Shown one piece after another: positions 23,701 to 34,479 of a stretch of 64,000 bases of DNA. The DNA is from Stenopsyche tienmushanensis (Eukaryota; Arthropoda; Insecta; Trichoptera; Stenopsychidae), in assembly GCA_008973525.1 (NCBI GenBank), contig WACJ01000121.1, positions 1-64,000 on the forward strand. The letters run 5' to 3'. Below the pieces are notes generated by a model. The model saw only the letters and a list, made by a program, of their open reading frames with translations. It was not told the DNA's origin and ran no database searches. The stretch's first letter is position 1. Each line of letters begins with the position of its first letter. The position numbers and the translations under genes are program-made.

Positions 23701-25508
23701 AAAAGCTTGTAAGCTCATAATTATACTTGCAGTGCTTGTTTGAAAATAAGCTGTAGTTGTATTGAAAGATTTAGTTCTTTATTCTGCTATGATCGCATTA
23801 ATTAGATTAGGTTAAACCAAGAACCAAACACAAAAATTGTAAACTTGCCACAATAAGTTTTTGGCTTTTTTTTGTTTTAAAATTTAATTTAAATATATAA
23901 ATTTCAAGATAGTATAATTGATATCCACGCAATGACGCAAGGTATCCAATGGATCCTTATTTGGTCCTTATTTGGGACAAACAGATATTTTTCAAATATT
24001 TAAAATAATATTAAGGGGTCGCTAATAAGATTTGAATTTTAATTACAAACCCTTTTAATATTAAATCATATATATTCAGGATACAAGGGTTGATTTTTTT
24101 TATTAGAATATTTCTTTTTGCAATCTTTTAAAAAAAAAAACCGATTGTCATCAATTCATTATATTTATCCATTAAGGTAACACCACCCTCACCAATATCA
24201 TTCACTACCCCCATAGACTGGTCAATTTTCTTTGCAGACTCAAAATCAGAGTCATCCTCCCAAGGTCAATATCTTTATTCAAAAGATGTGATGAAATACT
24301 CAGCATCTTGAAAAATCGTGAAGAGTTGCTAGTCACAAAGTCTTCTATGTTTTTTTGGTGATTTATTCGACATCGATGCTTTTTTTTGGTAATCCTCTAC
24401 ATCTTCGATTCTTAGTGCATCTATCATATTTTTCTTATCTTGAACTGAAAGTTCGTCGTTAAAAATGCAAAAGATACCAAATTTCCCGACAAGTACTATA
24501 AAAGATATTATTTCATTATTTCCAGTATTTTTTTCATAATGACTTTGACCATTGTTTGATTTATACTTTCAAAGGATGCAAGATCTTTAGAAATTCCTCC
24601 CAAGTAAATGATGGAAAGATTAAGCAGGTCTTTATAGACATCTTGAGGTCGATATACTTGAAGTTATTTTTGAGCAAATAAATCCTATCTGCAGCAACGT
24701 TTTCTGTAACTTTTAATGTGTGGTATTATAAATTATTGTTTTATAATCACTTTGAACAATTTTGTCCCAATTTTTTTCCAAACCTTTTAAACAATTGGAT
24801 ATCAGGAGCATTAGACGGATCGAGCGATTGACTCAATACAGCTTCTAATATAATTTCCATTATATGATGGCAAAAAGTTAGGCAAAACATATCTTTTTCC
24901 ATTTTCTGCTCCTGCAGAAAAAAGCTCCAAAGCTAATGACTTAAGTGCAAGGCAGGGCTAAATCTCAATGCGTACCTGCAGGAAAGAGTTATGAAGAGAG
25001 AACGGTTGTAATGAAGTAGTGAGTCTTTTTGTATGCTATTCCACTTCAAAATAGACTAATAAACATATCAGAATCAATAAGCCGGATTCATAGACCAGTG
25101 GCCATACAGCGTTTTTTTTCTGAAACTCTGACTTATGGTAGTGATCTCAGTTTTTTAGGGCAGAAAATCATATGACGGGGTGAATACCCAATTTTTTAAA
25201 AGTTGAAAAATAAGGACCACCCTAATCCCTATGCCTTCATTGTGAGAATACTAATCAATATTTTATGCCCTAGGTATTATCGTGCAAATTCTGTACGAAT
25301 TAACGATTCACCCAACGACGATGCGTGTGATAGTGCGTGCTCGCACGCACATTATTGCGCAATCACCCGACTAGACTATGGCGAATTCAAGAAATGCGTG
25401 GATACAGCCGCCAGCGCCCTTGCATCCAACGGTTCCGGGACAATATTTTCCTGGGCCACTCTTTTAGTGACAACGATCCTCATTTTGGTTCAAACACATC
25501 TCGAATGA
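14505..25508 (+). CDS. SMPDL3: Acid sphingomyelinase-like phosphodiesterase, C-terminal half (4 exons; partial)
   Basis: Join of 14505-14700, 16520-16632, 22502-22686 and 25274-25508, giving 242 residues. All introns are GT...AG and the phases (1, 0, 2) close exactly. Family proteins are secreted or surface calcineurin-like metallophosphodiesterases that hydrolyse phosphate esters such as nucleotides. Visible motifs: VGHVPPG (residues 4-10) with a metal-site histidine; GQFFGHLHSD (48-56) carrying the final metal-binding GHxH; then PSVTPRR and the DYTQYYLD region of the C-terminal domain. Four C-terminal cysteines (183, 187, 193, 206) fit the disulfide-bonded end. N-glycosylation sequons occur at 130, 175 and 217. 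Residues 222-238 are hydrophobic after a small-residue SNGSG stretch, as in a GPI signal; mammalian SMPDL3B is GPI-anchored. Family length is about 450, so the N-terminal half is missing. I cannot separate the 3A and 3B types. Confidence 0.92.
15605..15712 (-). repeat. Dispersed repeat family R1, copy 3 (reversed, partial)
   Basis: Read on the minus strand it gives CTGAACCCTGTATCTATTAT, ATTCTCATCATTAGAGTCGA and AGTAAATACATCACT, matching the middle of the copies at 3718 and 12352. The flanking parts of the family are missing or too diverged. Confidence 0.6.
15808..15841. repeat. A-run followed by TA microsatellite
   Basis: Thirteen A residues followed by about ten TA units, inside intron A. 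Confidence 0.9.
16520..16632 (+). CDS. SMPDL3: SMPDL3-like exon B: PISW...PSVTPRR block
   Basis: The acceptor is TTACAG and the donor is GTAAAA. The first two bases complete a glycine codon with the last base of exon A, then 37 codons follow. The frame reads KPISWAMLTPSVTPRRTSGG, then PNNPGFRLYKFDSDRGQ. This segment is one of the most conserved in the SMPDL3 family (APSVTP...NPG-x-RLY). Confidence 0.93.
16633..19490 (+). other. Intron B, 5' part
   Basis: AT-rich with no repeats I could match inside the window. 16830-17400 is somewhat less AT-rich but without a coding signal on either strand. Confidence 0.5.
19500..20340. promoter_or_regulatory. GC-rich island inside intron B, possible enhancer or internal promoter
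   Basis: The sharpest composition change of the window. Within it are a 10-bp perfect stem (19673-19682 with 19689-19698, GCCGAGGGCC, loop CCCAGA), the palindrome CCCCCCGGGGGG at 19827-19838, and repeated GGTCCCGGTC words. Open frames at 19653-19982 and 20041-20337 exist, but their translations look like GC-driven accidents (Arg/Gly/Pro runs). It has no terminal repeats. A regulatory role is inference from position and composition only. Confidence 0.35.
20765..21826. mobile_element. Tc1/mariner-like element M1 with inverted internal repeats
   Basis: Ends: left CAGAGTGTTTTGTACATGG, right (reverse) CAGGGTGTTTTGCACAT, both flanked by TATA/TA. Long subterminal stretches are also inverted copies (for example the blocks around GTCCTAAG-TATCAGGGTTGTCGA). 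The interior has three antisense (about 20960-21145) and two sense (about 21318-21450) copies of a 64-66 base unit encoding the SPDLTPLDFF-type segment of IS630/Tc1/mariner transposases. There is no complete transposase. It lies in intron B. Confidence 0.75.
22502..22686 (+). CDS. SMPDL3: SMPDL3-like exon C: DYTQYYLD block
   Basis: The acceptor is TTGCTAG and the donor is GTAAGT. It encodes 61 codons plus two bases, reading VLDYTQYYLDIGNAN, then EWQAEYNLTNYYGL with an N-glycosylation sequon. The family motif is VLDYTQYYLNL...W..EY..T..YG...I...SL. The spare AA joins the G of exon D to make lysine. Confidence 0.93.
22687..25273 (+). other. Intron C (2.6 kb)
   Basis: AT-rich. It holds the antisense transposase-like remnant at 24175-24910 and otherwise nothing I can name. 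Confidence 0.7.
24175..24910 (-). pseudogene. Decayed transposon ORF, unnamed arthropod family, antisense in intron C
   Basis: Read on the minus strand from about 24900, frames give CHHIMEIILEAVLSQSLDPS then APDIQLFKRFGKK, and further on DVYKDLLNLSIIYLGGISKD, then SGNLVSFAFL. This order (C/RHH-ExxLxxVF, P-D-I-x-LF-x-RF, YR(D/E)LL-N-L-S-I-I-x-LGG, a later LV-x-L-A-F-F) is that of a protein family found in many copies in arthropod and cnidarian genomes, which I associate with mobile elements from memory. Several stops and frameshifts break it. No ends were identified. It is not part of the host gene, since it is antisense and intronic. Confidence 0.55.
25274..25508 (+). CDS. SMPDL3: SMPDL3-like exon D: cysteine-rich end and hydrophobic tail
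   Basis: The acceptor is CCCTAG. The first base completes Lys, then 77 codons to TGA at 25506-25508. It starts YYRANSVRINDSPNDD, has four cysteines (CDSACSHAHYC and a later KKC), then SNGSGTIFSWATLLVTTILI and a short LVQTHLE end. The small-residue stretch followed by about 17 hydrophobic residues and almost no cytoplasmic tail is the layout of a GPI signal. Confidence 0.92.
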
Positions 25509-25890
25509 CATTGCTTCGAGACGAGGGGACATATTAAAAAAGGTACTGTGTGAAGGGGTGTGGCTGTTTTTTTTAACGCATATAAGGGTATATAATAATA
25601 CTATATTTTCAACATAAACATCTCACTTGGCAAAATTTTATAAGTCCTTTTAATGTGATTTTAACTCTAGTAAACATAGAATTTAATATAATTCTTTGGA
25701 TTATTTTAAAAATTCATTTAAAAAAATAATTTTCATGTCCATTCTGCGTGCGAAAATGGCTTCATATTGAGTGTGCGTGCAAAATTTGCATACAATATGA
25801 GAGAATCGAACAGCAATAAATACCATTGGCGTAGTAAACGAGATTCTAAAATGTTAGATTTTTCCGATTTTTTTTTATAAATAAAATTTC
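25509..25890 (+). promoter_or_regulatory. Likely 3' UTR with AATAAA signals
   Basis: The first canonical AATAAA after the stop is at 25815-25820 and the next at 25880-25885. Either could define the end of the transcript. In AT-rich DNA such hexamers also occur by chance. Confidence 0.4.
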
Positions 25891-27667
25891 GTATCGTATA
25901 TTCAACTTTAATCTAATATTAATGATGGTATCTTAACGAATGAATTGCCAAGTATAAAAAATATATTTTTAAATGTATTGAACGTAACGATTTATAACTA
26001 ACATGAGATAAAATGTGATGTACCAACTGATAAAGTATAAAATATTGTAAATAATTGCATTTCTACTTGTTTAAGAAAATTGCCTACGTTATTAATATGA
26101 ATATAAAAAAAACGTTTATATAATATTTAATATTGTGAAGCTTTCTATGTCACAATAGTTTTCTAACTGTCTATTGATACATATTTATTTTATTCTTAAA
26201 TTTGTTTTAAAAAATTGTGTTATATATGTAATAATTAAAAATATAAAAAAAATGTGTTGTGTTGTATTTTTATTAGGGGTACTTTATATAACAATACTAG
26301 CGTTAATTTTTTTTTTTATAAAATAACACATAAGTAGTCCAGATTTTCTTGGATGGCTAAATCTGAATTTTCAAATATAATCATTGAAAACAGATAAAAT
26401 CAAAGCAAAATATATTTAAGACCTGCAAAAATTAGCATAAATCATGATTTAATACAATCTCTATAAAAATGACATTATTTTCCGGTACCCCTATTATTCA
26501 ATGGTATTGTTTAATATCAATATTAATTGTTGTTGTCTTTCATTAAATAAATAACTCGACCAATGAAAACATTATGAATGGCTTTGTTGTGTTCGTGATT
26601 TGATTTATCGATTCATTGATTTTATTCATTCGATATCTTTTCGAATATAAATATTGTAGATAACTAGTATCAAATTTTATTATATATAATATATATATAT
26701 ATATATGGATGATATAATATTTGTGTTTTTATACATAATCCGTTATAGTTATACTAAATCTGATATTATTAAGTATGTATTAAGGTGCCTAATACCAAGA
26801 TACTAAAGTTTTCTAAAACTATGCAAGACAAAAAATAATAAAAAAACCTAATAAAAAATTATCAAAAAAACTGATAAATTGCGTTATATAAATGGACATT
26901 GTGCGATTTACCTAGAAATAGTTCAGTGTTCAATGTAAAAGAAATATTAAAATACGTGATGAATTTATTTAATGGATGTTTAGTTCTTAATTCTGTTCTC
27001 ATCATCAGATCAGTGTCTGAACAATATGTATAATTTATTATAAATTATAAAATGCTACTTTTAAAAAAATATTATGTTTTTTTAAATAAATTTATTGAAG
27101 ACCTGTATTAAATTGTAGGTCGTTAAAGATGTGTGTGTATTATTTGAATTTGCTCAAAAGTTGGAGTCTATTAAATTGTTAAAAAAAATTTTTTGGTTGT
27201 TATTTGGGTTATTTTCATTTTATGAACGTTCGGTTTTATTGTTGAAAAATTGTTCCGTACTTTCATTGGAGTAAGCAACTGAGTTATATTTTTTTAAAAG
27301 ATGTAATATATGATTTTTAATAAATTTTGTATGAATAATACTTTTTGTCATTATTGATTTAATTAACAACCACATGTGTGTTTTTTTTTAAATTATTTAA
27401 CATATTCATGTCAAATATTTGTAATGGAAGATCATGAAATGAAGTCGTGAGTTATTATCTATAATATGAATTTTCCCATGAAAGTGTTGTCAGTGTACCA
27501 ATAAAGTACTATTTTTATAAAAATAACACTTTTTATTGTATCCTGCCATCTTATAATTATTTTTTATAATATATAAAATAGTCATGATTTGTTAAAATTT
27601 AAATAATAAAAGTCATAAACTATTTAGATAATAGCTTGACAATATTTTTGATTGGTTAGTGGTGGAC
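25891..27667. other. Intergenic AT-rich stretch
   Basis: No open frames of note. A TA microsatellite is at 26680-26706. Confidence 0.6.
26680..26706. repeat. TA microsatellite
   Basis: Nearly pure TA run with one interruption. Confidence 0.85.
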
Positions 27668-28056
27668 TTAAGGAGTCATCTCACTTTGACGACCCAAAAA
27701 ATAGACAATTTTTAACAATTTTTTTATCGGAAAATACACCATATAATGAAATGAATATTTTGGAGATTCATTATGACACTCTTACATAATACTAAAAAAA
27801 TAAATTCTTTATTAAAAAATTTATATATTATATCGTTTTTAAAACATCAAAATGGCATGTCAAACGGAAGATAAAACAAACATTTTGGGATGCAATCTGG
27901 ATGCTTGAAGTGATTGCTTTCAGCGAATTACTCGAATTAGCTGTAAAGCATTGAAATAATACGAATTTCTTCACCAAAATTATAGACGTCTTTCTTAGAG
28001 ACATGTCTTTTCGAAAAATGAAATTAAAAAAAGAAATGATTTTTTCGATGTGATGT
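27668..28056 (-). mobile_element. TTAA family T1, deleted copy with reversed interior
   Basis: One end is TTAAGGAGTCATCTCACTTT. It continues GACGACCCAAAAAATAGACA and CAATTTTTAACAAT, matching the reverse of the right end of 5890-6456. The interior (27850-28005), read on the minus strand, matches 5965-6100 (AAGAAATTCGTATTATTTCA, TTCGAGTAATTCGCTGAAAG). The far end is diverged around 28050. The copy is therefore a truncated relative in the opposite orientation. Confidence 0.65.
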
Positions 28057-28212
28057 GAGTAACAACAAATATATTTGTTTCGTTAGTAACTTTTTTAGCA
28101 AAAAAATATAATGGTGTAAAATGCGTTCATTGAATTTTAAGTCCTTTTGGCTAACAGAAAAATACATATTTGGACTCTAATGTTCATTATTGATAACATC
28201 TTCTTATAATGG

Positions 28213-28714
28213 TGTAGCGTGGGCGATTTACCATCTCCACTTAGTAGCATAAATAATCTGAGCAGATTTAATTCGCCAGATTAATAGCGACATTTTCCGT
28301 CTCACTTTAGGTGCAATGTGTTATTTTAAGAGCGCCATCTCTTGTGGCCCTACGGAGACATTGCACCTGCATACCGACCAATCGCTTCTTGTGCGTGCAT
28401 CGTTGCTGGTTGGGGAGTGACGCGCAGGAGGCGGGAGTCGGGAGACTGGTCGGTTAGCCTTGACTGCGGGAGGTCGCCCCTCCTGCAGCAAGATATTTCT
28501 CTATCTCGTGTGAAATAAATAGTTATTTAGAGAAGGGAGTCTATTCGTCCATTCTAAATCGACGCCCGTCTATTCCCATCCATTTGTTCAGCAACATCAT
28601 GGCCCGATAGAAGAACGGACTCATGCGTTAGCCGCCCACTTTGACACGAGCACGTGTAGGCGGGGAGCCGCCCGGGGACTCTGCCCCCGAGAGCGCCCCC
28701 GCCTCAACGTTATA
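28213..28714 (+). repeat. Solo LTR, family L1
   Basis: Starts TGTAGCGTGGGC, ends CAACGTTATA, and is flanked by ATGG on both sides (28209-28212 and 28715-28718). A poly(A) signal AATAAA lies in GTGAAATAAATAGTTATTTA at about 28510. It is alignable over its length with the reverse complement of 31870-32276. There is no internal retroelement sequence next to it, so it is a recombination remnant. The retrotransposon superfamily is not certain; Gypsy or BEL is likely from the 4-bp duplication. Confidence 0.75.
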
Positions 28715-31700
28715 ATGGATTATTATTGGCGATTGGAGGAGATGTATTCTATCGAAAATTTTATATATCACTGTTGCTGTTATCCCTGAAGGTTTATGTG
28801 ACATTTAAAGGAATCCAAATTTCTTTATCAGAATCAGAGTCTAATATCGATATTCTGGAAATAAAGCAGTTGTCGTTTTTGTTGTTTTTATTGATGTATA
28901 ATTTTTCATAATTTTTTACAAATCTAAAATCGGATAAAAATGGAGCAAACAGCTCTCACGAAGTTGAGTAAAAAGTGTGATTTTGTCAAAATTTTAAATT
29001 TGGGTGCTTTTAAAACTATGTTAATTGCGAAAAAAATCTTTCATAAAATTTTATCATAACATAGTGAACATAATAAATATAGCTTAACATATAGATTGAG
29101 ACCAAGTAGATAAATGTATACGCCAGACATATCTACATGTAACTGTAGGTAATTAAGCGGTTAGACTCATAACTCAATCATTTTGGGTTCAAATCTACAG
29201 GTGTGGCTGGCCTTTTATGAGACCATTAACAAATAGTTGGTAATGATCTCATAAAAGGGATTTGGTTAAAGCCACCTCAAAAAAAAAATCATTCTTAGTA
29301 TGTCCTCTGTGCATTTAAATCTATCGAAGATATGACGTGTGACCACAATTAAAATATTTAAAGCCACTATAAAATCTATGTAAAAGCTGTTGATAATATT
29401 ATCATTTTATGGGGGCTAAATTTCAATAAGGTTCTTAAAAATAACTTTATATAATTGTAATTAATATGTATTATATTATTTGTTTAAGATTCTTAGAATA
29501 TCTTCAGAAACCTATATAACATATTATATATCCTATTGGAATTTCAGATAGCTAACCCTCGAGAAAGATAATACGACCAATAGGTGGCCGACCTGTGGGT
29601 TTTCAAGGTAGAAGAGTGAGAAAGCCCCGTCGTAATTTTGACTATTAAGTTTTGTGTTGGTCGCATAGAATCCATTTGGATTTGATTGCGATGAAACCTT
29701 GATAAGGTCGTTTTTTTTGTGAGATTTTTATTTCTAATCTAGCCGAAATCCTTTGATTTCACGATTCTTTGTTGTAAAACTGGGGCGACCGCCATTTTTT
29801 TTTAGAAATTCTTCCGTAAAACTATACACAGTTATGGCAAAGCGGCTGGGGAAATCAAGCTCGGGATCCCACGGGAATGCAGGGATGGAAGCGTTTTCCA
29901 GCAAAACGTTTTTAGAGGCACACCCGGTGCTTGTTCGGGATACCCAGATTTTTTATAGTATCCTGTGAGTTAATAAAAACGACATGACCGCCGTAATATT
30001 GGTTTTAAATATTTGACCATGGACGTTAAAGGTTATGGCAAAAAATCGGATCGCGGTGTTTTATGAATGAATTGTTAAACAAAAACGCGAGCGTCGACTC
30101 CCTGAGAGAAAAGGGGTGAGTTTTCGTCTCGATCTATTTCGATTAGAATTAATCATGGGGTGGTTACTTATCACGAAAGCTCATTTCATCACATCACGCT
30201 TAATTGACGCCAATTGTTGTACAATCCGGCATGTCTTGAATTGTAAATCGTGGAACAATAACGGAATCAGAATGGCGAGTATTGTATTACGGAGTAGTTT
30301 TCTAAAGACCCTTTTGAAACAGTGTCGAGTACAAATGGCAAGTCTTGTGGTTAACTAATTACCAGAAAATAATTTCTATCCTATTGAATTTCATCCCCTT
30401 TATCGTGGAAATAATTCATAAGGTAGACATAAATAAAATCTGAATAATAAATTCACGACAAGGTCCCAATTTAATTTGATCAACTAATTCAATTCAAATA
30501 CTGAAGCCGCTTCATGAATAGCAATAGCGAAATTCATATTGTAATGAAAATCAGCCATTCTTATATCGGGGTAACAAAGCTTCTTCATTTTCGACGGGAC
30601 AAAATAAATTCCACAGCAGCTTAAAATGTTCGACAAAAATGAGTGCATATAACTTTCAAATAAAAAAATACTTTGAACACTAAAAGGCTTTTGCTTTTTA
30701 TGAAACGAAGTAGGAATTATATTCATAGCCTAAATTCAAAGAGAAAATGCTTCGTGTTTTACGTTATGTTGGAAATTCGAGTCCGAATTGCTCTCTAAGG
30801 AGATGAAATTGAAAATGTGTAATATCCTTATATAGTTAATAGTTCTATGTGGAATAGAATCAAAGGAAGAAATTTGTTCGTCCAAAATATCCTAAAATTG
30901 CTCAAATAACCATAATAAATAATTACATATTTGAGAATAAATTAAGGATTACATTTTCATACAACAAGAATATTTAATAATGGATAACATTTACTGTCCA
31001 CATTTACATTAAATGTTCAAAAATTAATTCGTTCTAAATATTGAAAGATACGTTATAACCGATGTGAGATCATTATGTAAAAAAATAATCTTGACTAAAT
31101 ACAAGCATAATTACGTAAGGGTTTGAGATTAATATATTATATTAGTATGTAAGAATTGTTTCTTTACCACCTGTTATAATTAAACTAATTGATTAATGTT
31201 GAATAGAAAATTCAATTGGTAATTTAATGATGACCGTTACCGTATGGTCACGCCAATGTCTAAAGACTTATATAAAGATAATTTACGAAGCCATAAGGAA
31301 TAATTTGTAAATACAGTTCTTAGTAAATTAATTTGATCTAAGACAGTTATGTGAATCATTGAGTAAATTGTTTATGGGAAAATATTAATTGCTGTACAAA
31401 AATATAATGCAAAAAATATACATATATCCTTTTATGAATTTGTTCCTAGATATCTGAAAATTTGATATATATTTTTATAGCGTTATGATACTAATTATTA
31501 AAGCATCTCAGCAAATATCTTAGGATATTTAAATAAATTCTCTATCACATTGCCTTCTTCCCATTATTAAATAAGATGATTGGAATATGCAGTTTTTAAC
31601 AGGAGAGGATTTCAACGAAAGTAACAAAATAGTTGTTACAAATCACTCGCAGTAAGTTCTACCTGATTTTATTAATCATGCTAGTACTATCATAACCGAA

Positions 31701-31869
31701 AAATTAGGATAAAATTTAATCTAAAGTTAAATGTTGGCATTATCGATCTTTTAAACCCGTTGGTACGGTATTTTTTGATGTAAAACTTTTATAGGGGTAG
31801 AAGGGTAAATTGGCTTGATCGTCACGAAAAATGATACTCCGACTGGTAGTTGGTGAGAAAGATAGATAG
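28715..31869. other. Gene-free segment between the two solo LTRs
   Basis: It contains no gag-pol sequence. 29560-30360 is less AT-rich with open frames 29753-29968 and 30116-30358 that lack motifs. A tRNA-like/hairpin segment is at 29140-29260. Confidence 0.45.
29140..29260 (+). repeat. Possible tRNA-derived SINE fragment with a strong hairpin
   Basis: TTGGGTTCAAATCTACAGG resembles a pol III B box after GCGGTTAGACTCAT, an A-box-like word. It is followed by a near-perfect 18-bp inverted repeat (29211-29228 with 29241-29258, one mismatch; arm CCTTTTATGAGACCATTA). It does not fold as a functional tRNA. Confidence 0.35.
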
Positions 31870-32276
31870 TGTAACGTTGAGAAAGGTGTGCTCTTGGGAG
31901 CCAAGTTCTCGGGTGGTTCCCCGCCCCCACGTGCTCGTCAAAATGGCCGCGTTAGCACACGGGTCCGTTCTTATATCGGACCGTGATGTTGCTGAACGAA
32001 TGGATGAGAATAGACGGGCATCGAATAGAAAGACTCTCTTCTCTAAATAATTATTTATTCCACATGAGAGAGAGAGAGATCTGGCTGCAGGAGGGACGAC
32101 CTCCCGACCGGCAATGGTGCACGCGCAAGAAGCAATATCTCTGCAAGGCCACAAGAGATGGCGCTGTTAAAATAACACATTGCACCTGAAGAGAGACGGA
32201 AGATGTCGCTGTTAATTTGGCCAATTAAATCTGCTCAGATTAACAGCGCTACTACGTGGGAGTGGCCCACGCTACA
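31870..32276 (-). repeat. Solo LTR, family L1, opposite orientation
   Basis: On the minus strand it begins TGTAGCGTGGGC and ends CTCAACGTTACA. Shared internal blocks with 28213-28714 include AATCTGAGCAGATTTAATT, GGTGCAATGTGTTATTTTAA, GCGCCATCTCTTGTGGCC and GTTCAGCAACATCA. It is about 95 bases shorter. Flanks are ATAG and GTAG, an imperfect duplication. Confidence 0.75.
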
Positions 32277-34344
32277 GTAGCATAAAGCAACTATTAGACA
32301 ATAAGCTTGCCTATTTTATTATATATTACACAAACACAGTTTTACTTTTAAGTTAACAATTTCCGTTCACGAATGGAAAAAAATCAATGCATAAAATAAA
32401 CTTAAAAAAGGAGCTCAAAATTTTTTTTAAACGTTTTTTATATTATCTAATTTTATCTATTTTGTGTCATATTTTTGGTAAAAATATTAATATTGTGGAT
32501 TTGAATCGGTTTTTTTTTTATAATATGGATCTAAGAACTAACCCACTGTCTTAAGAATAGTTGTCTTTTATATTCCAATTAAGATTGTATGCAGTTTTTA
32601 CGTAGGCTGGAAATAAATACTAAAAAAATCGAGAATTGTGAATAGAATATCCAAAATAGAGCCTATATATTTATGTCAAAGTGAGCGTTTGTAATATGTA
32701 TATAAAAATGAATAAAATATTAAATATACGAGAACAAAGGAGGATTCCTAAAACCCATCAAATGTTACATAAGATATTGAAAATAAGTTTTCTTTCGCCT
32801 TGTACAACATATCAAGATCAATACGTGATGGTCTTTCATATTTCTGCTTGCCACGCGAATAGAAAACGGTAGGAAAATACGAATTTTGATAAACATACCT
32901 TTGCCAATTTTTTGATCGGATCCCATAAAGTATTAAATGTATATAAATTTATGACGACTGATGTACATAGGTTACTGTCTCTTTAAGAACGAGGCCAAGT
33001 CAAAATGCGGATATACATTTGGAAATAGGCTCCATAATAATTTAACGTAGCTTCATATACACTAGCGTTTTGCATTAAACAATTGATGCTGATAATACAA
33101 GTTTTCATGTCGATATTGAATATAATCTCTCATTTGAATGCCGCAAAATTTGCATTAATAATTGTATGTGTTCAAAATAAACAGAAATAATAATCTCGCA
33201 GGATTACGTTCCAGTAATAAGCGTAGTAATTAGATGATTTTAGAGGATTGCATAATTAACAATACTCACTCATTGTTGGTTTAAATTGAGAGCATATATC
33301 TGCTGATAGTATTAGTAAAAATATAATAAAGCTGTTCGATAATGATCTAAGGAGTTTGCTTGTGAGCGGATTTTTAATAACCGACATCGTTCACCATCGT
33401 TTGATCGTTTTTGTATAGACTGACATACATATCTGCGGATGTAATCTGCTCGAAAATAATCATTATATTGGCAAGAAATAACATTCTTATATTCACATAA
33501 CTCTTTGTGCGAGAACTTTTGTATCGAAGGATATTTATGTTGTCGTGTCTCGGTATAAATCGGATCGTATACGCGGCTTGCTTAACGTTATCATGCAGAA
33601 CAACTGTTGTGATTTCACAGACATTTTGAGGCATGCAACCTCCTCATAAATATCCTGAAATGTTGCATAAGAGAGAGAAAATTCTGACGGGTACCTCTGT
33701 AGTTTCCCGGAAGACATGAAAATGGACTGCTTTATACAAAGGCAGATGCACACTGCTATGCGGAGCGCTTCCTTCGAATCAGCTTTTGAGGACACTACTG
33801 GAGCTCACTGATTTGTAAAGACGGTAAATATCAAACACAAGAGATTGTAGCTCGTTTTTAAAAACAATATCTTATAAGCTTGTTAATATTTATAAAACAC
33901 TAAAATAAATATCATTTTTGTGATATTTCCCGTTTTTTTTTTCATTATTTAAAAGGGTATTGAAATAGAAAAAGCCATCAAGGATGTTAGAATTGTCCAA
34001 AAAAATGTTTATTATTTTTCATTTAAAACAAGTACAAAAACACGAAGAATTTCCTTGCCAAATTTTGATATTTGGTTTAGATACTGGACTCTAATTATAA
34101 AAATAATCACCATATCAACAAATTTGGGAGATCGGAAATATTAATATTTCTGATCAATCATCTCAGTCCAGGTTTACCCTGATTTCCCGGATTTGAAAAA
34201 GTAAATGCTGAGGCGATTAATAAACTCGTGCAGGGACGCACATGAGTGAGTGATTGAATTTGCAACAATAATTAAATTATCATTTATATATTATATAATG
34301 ATAATTTCGCTACACACTCATAGATTTCCTCCTCTCCTACCATT
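32277..34344. other. Gene-free stretch
   Basis: Overlapping minus-strand open frames at 33374-33634 and 33535-33795 have no recognised motif. No repeat was matched. Confidence 0.45.
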
Positions 34345-34470
34345 ACAAATAATCCTATCCTCACTTTACCACGTGTGAAAGGCAACGGGAAACCACCACA
34401 TTAAATCCTTTCCCTACTAAAAATTTCCTTTGGAGATTGCCTACGTCCAATGGTTCGGATATGGCACATT
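34345..34470 (+). repeat. SINE-like dispersed repeat S1
   Basis: Best copy with 39525-39650. Shared words are CAAATAATCCTATCCT, CTTTACCA, GGGAAACCACCACAT, AAATCCTT and GGAGA-GCCT--GTCCAA. Confidence 0.65.
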
Positions 34471-34479
34471 AAGACGAAC

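Noticed and set aside
29140..29215. A functional tRNA gene
   Set aside because: Only box-like words are present. Acceptor and anticodon stems do not pair.
28213..32276. One complete LTR retrotransposon bounded by the two LTR-like sequences
   Set aside because: The two copies are in opposite orientation and no gag-pol sequence lies between them. They are better explained as separate solo LTRs.
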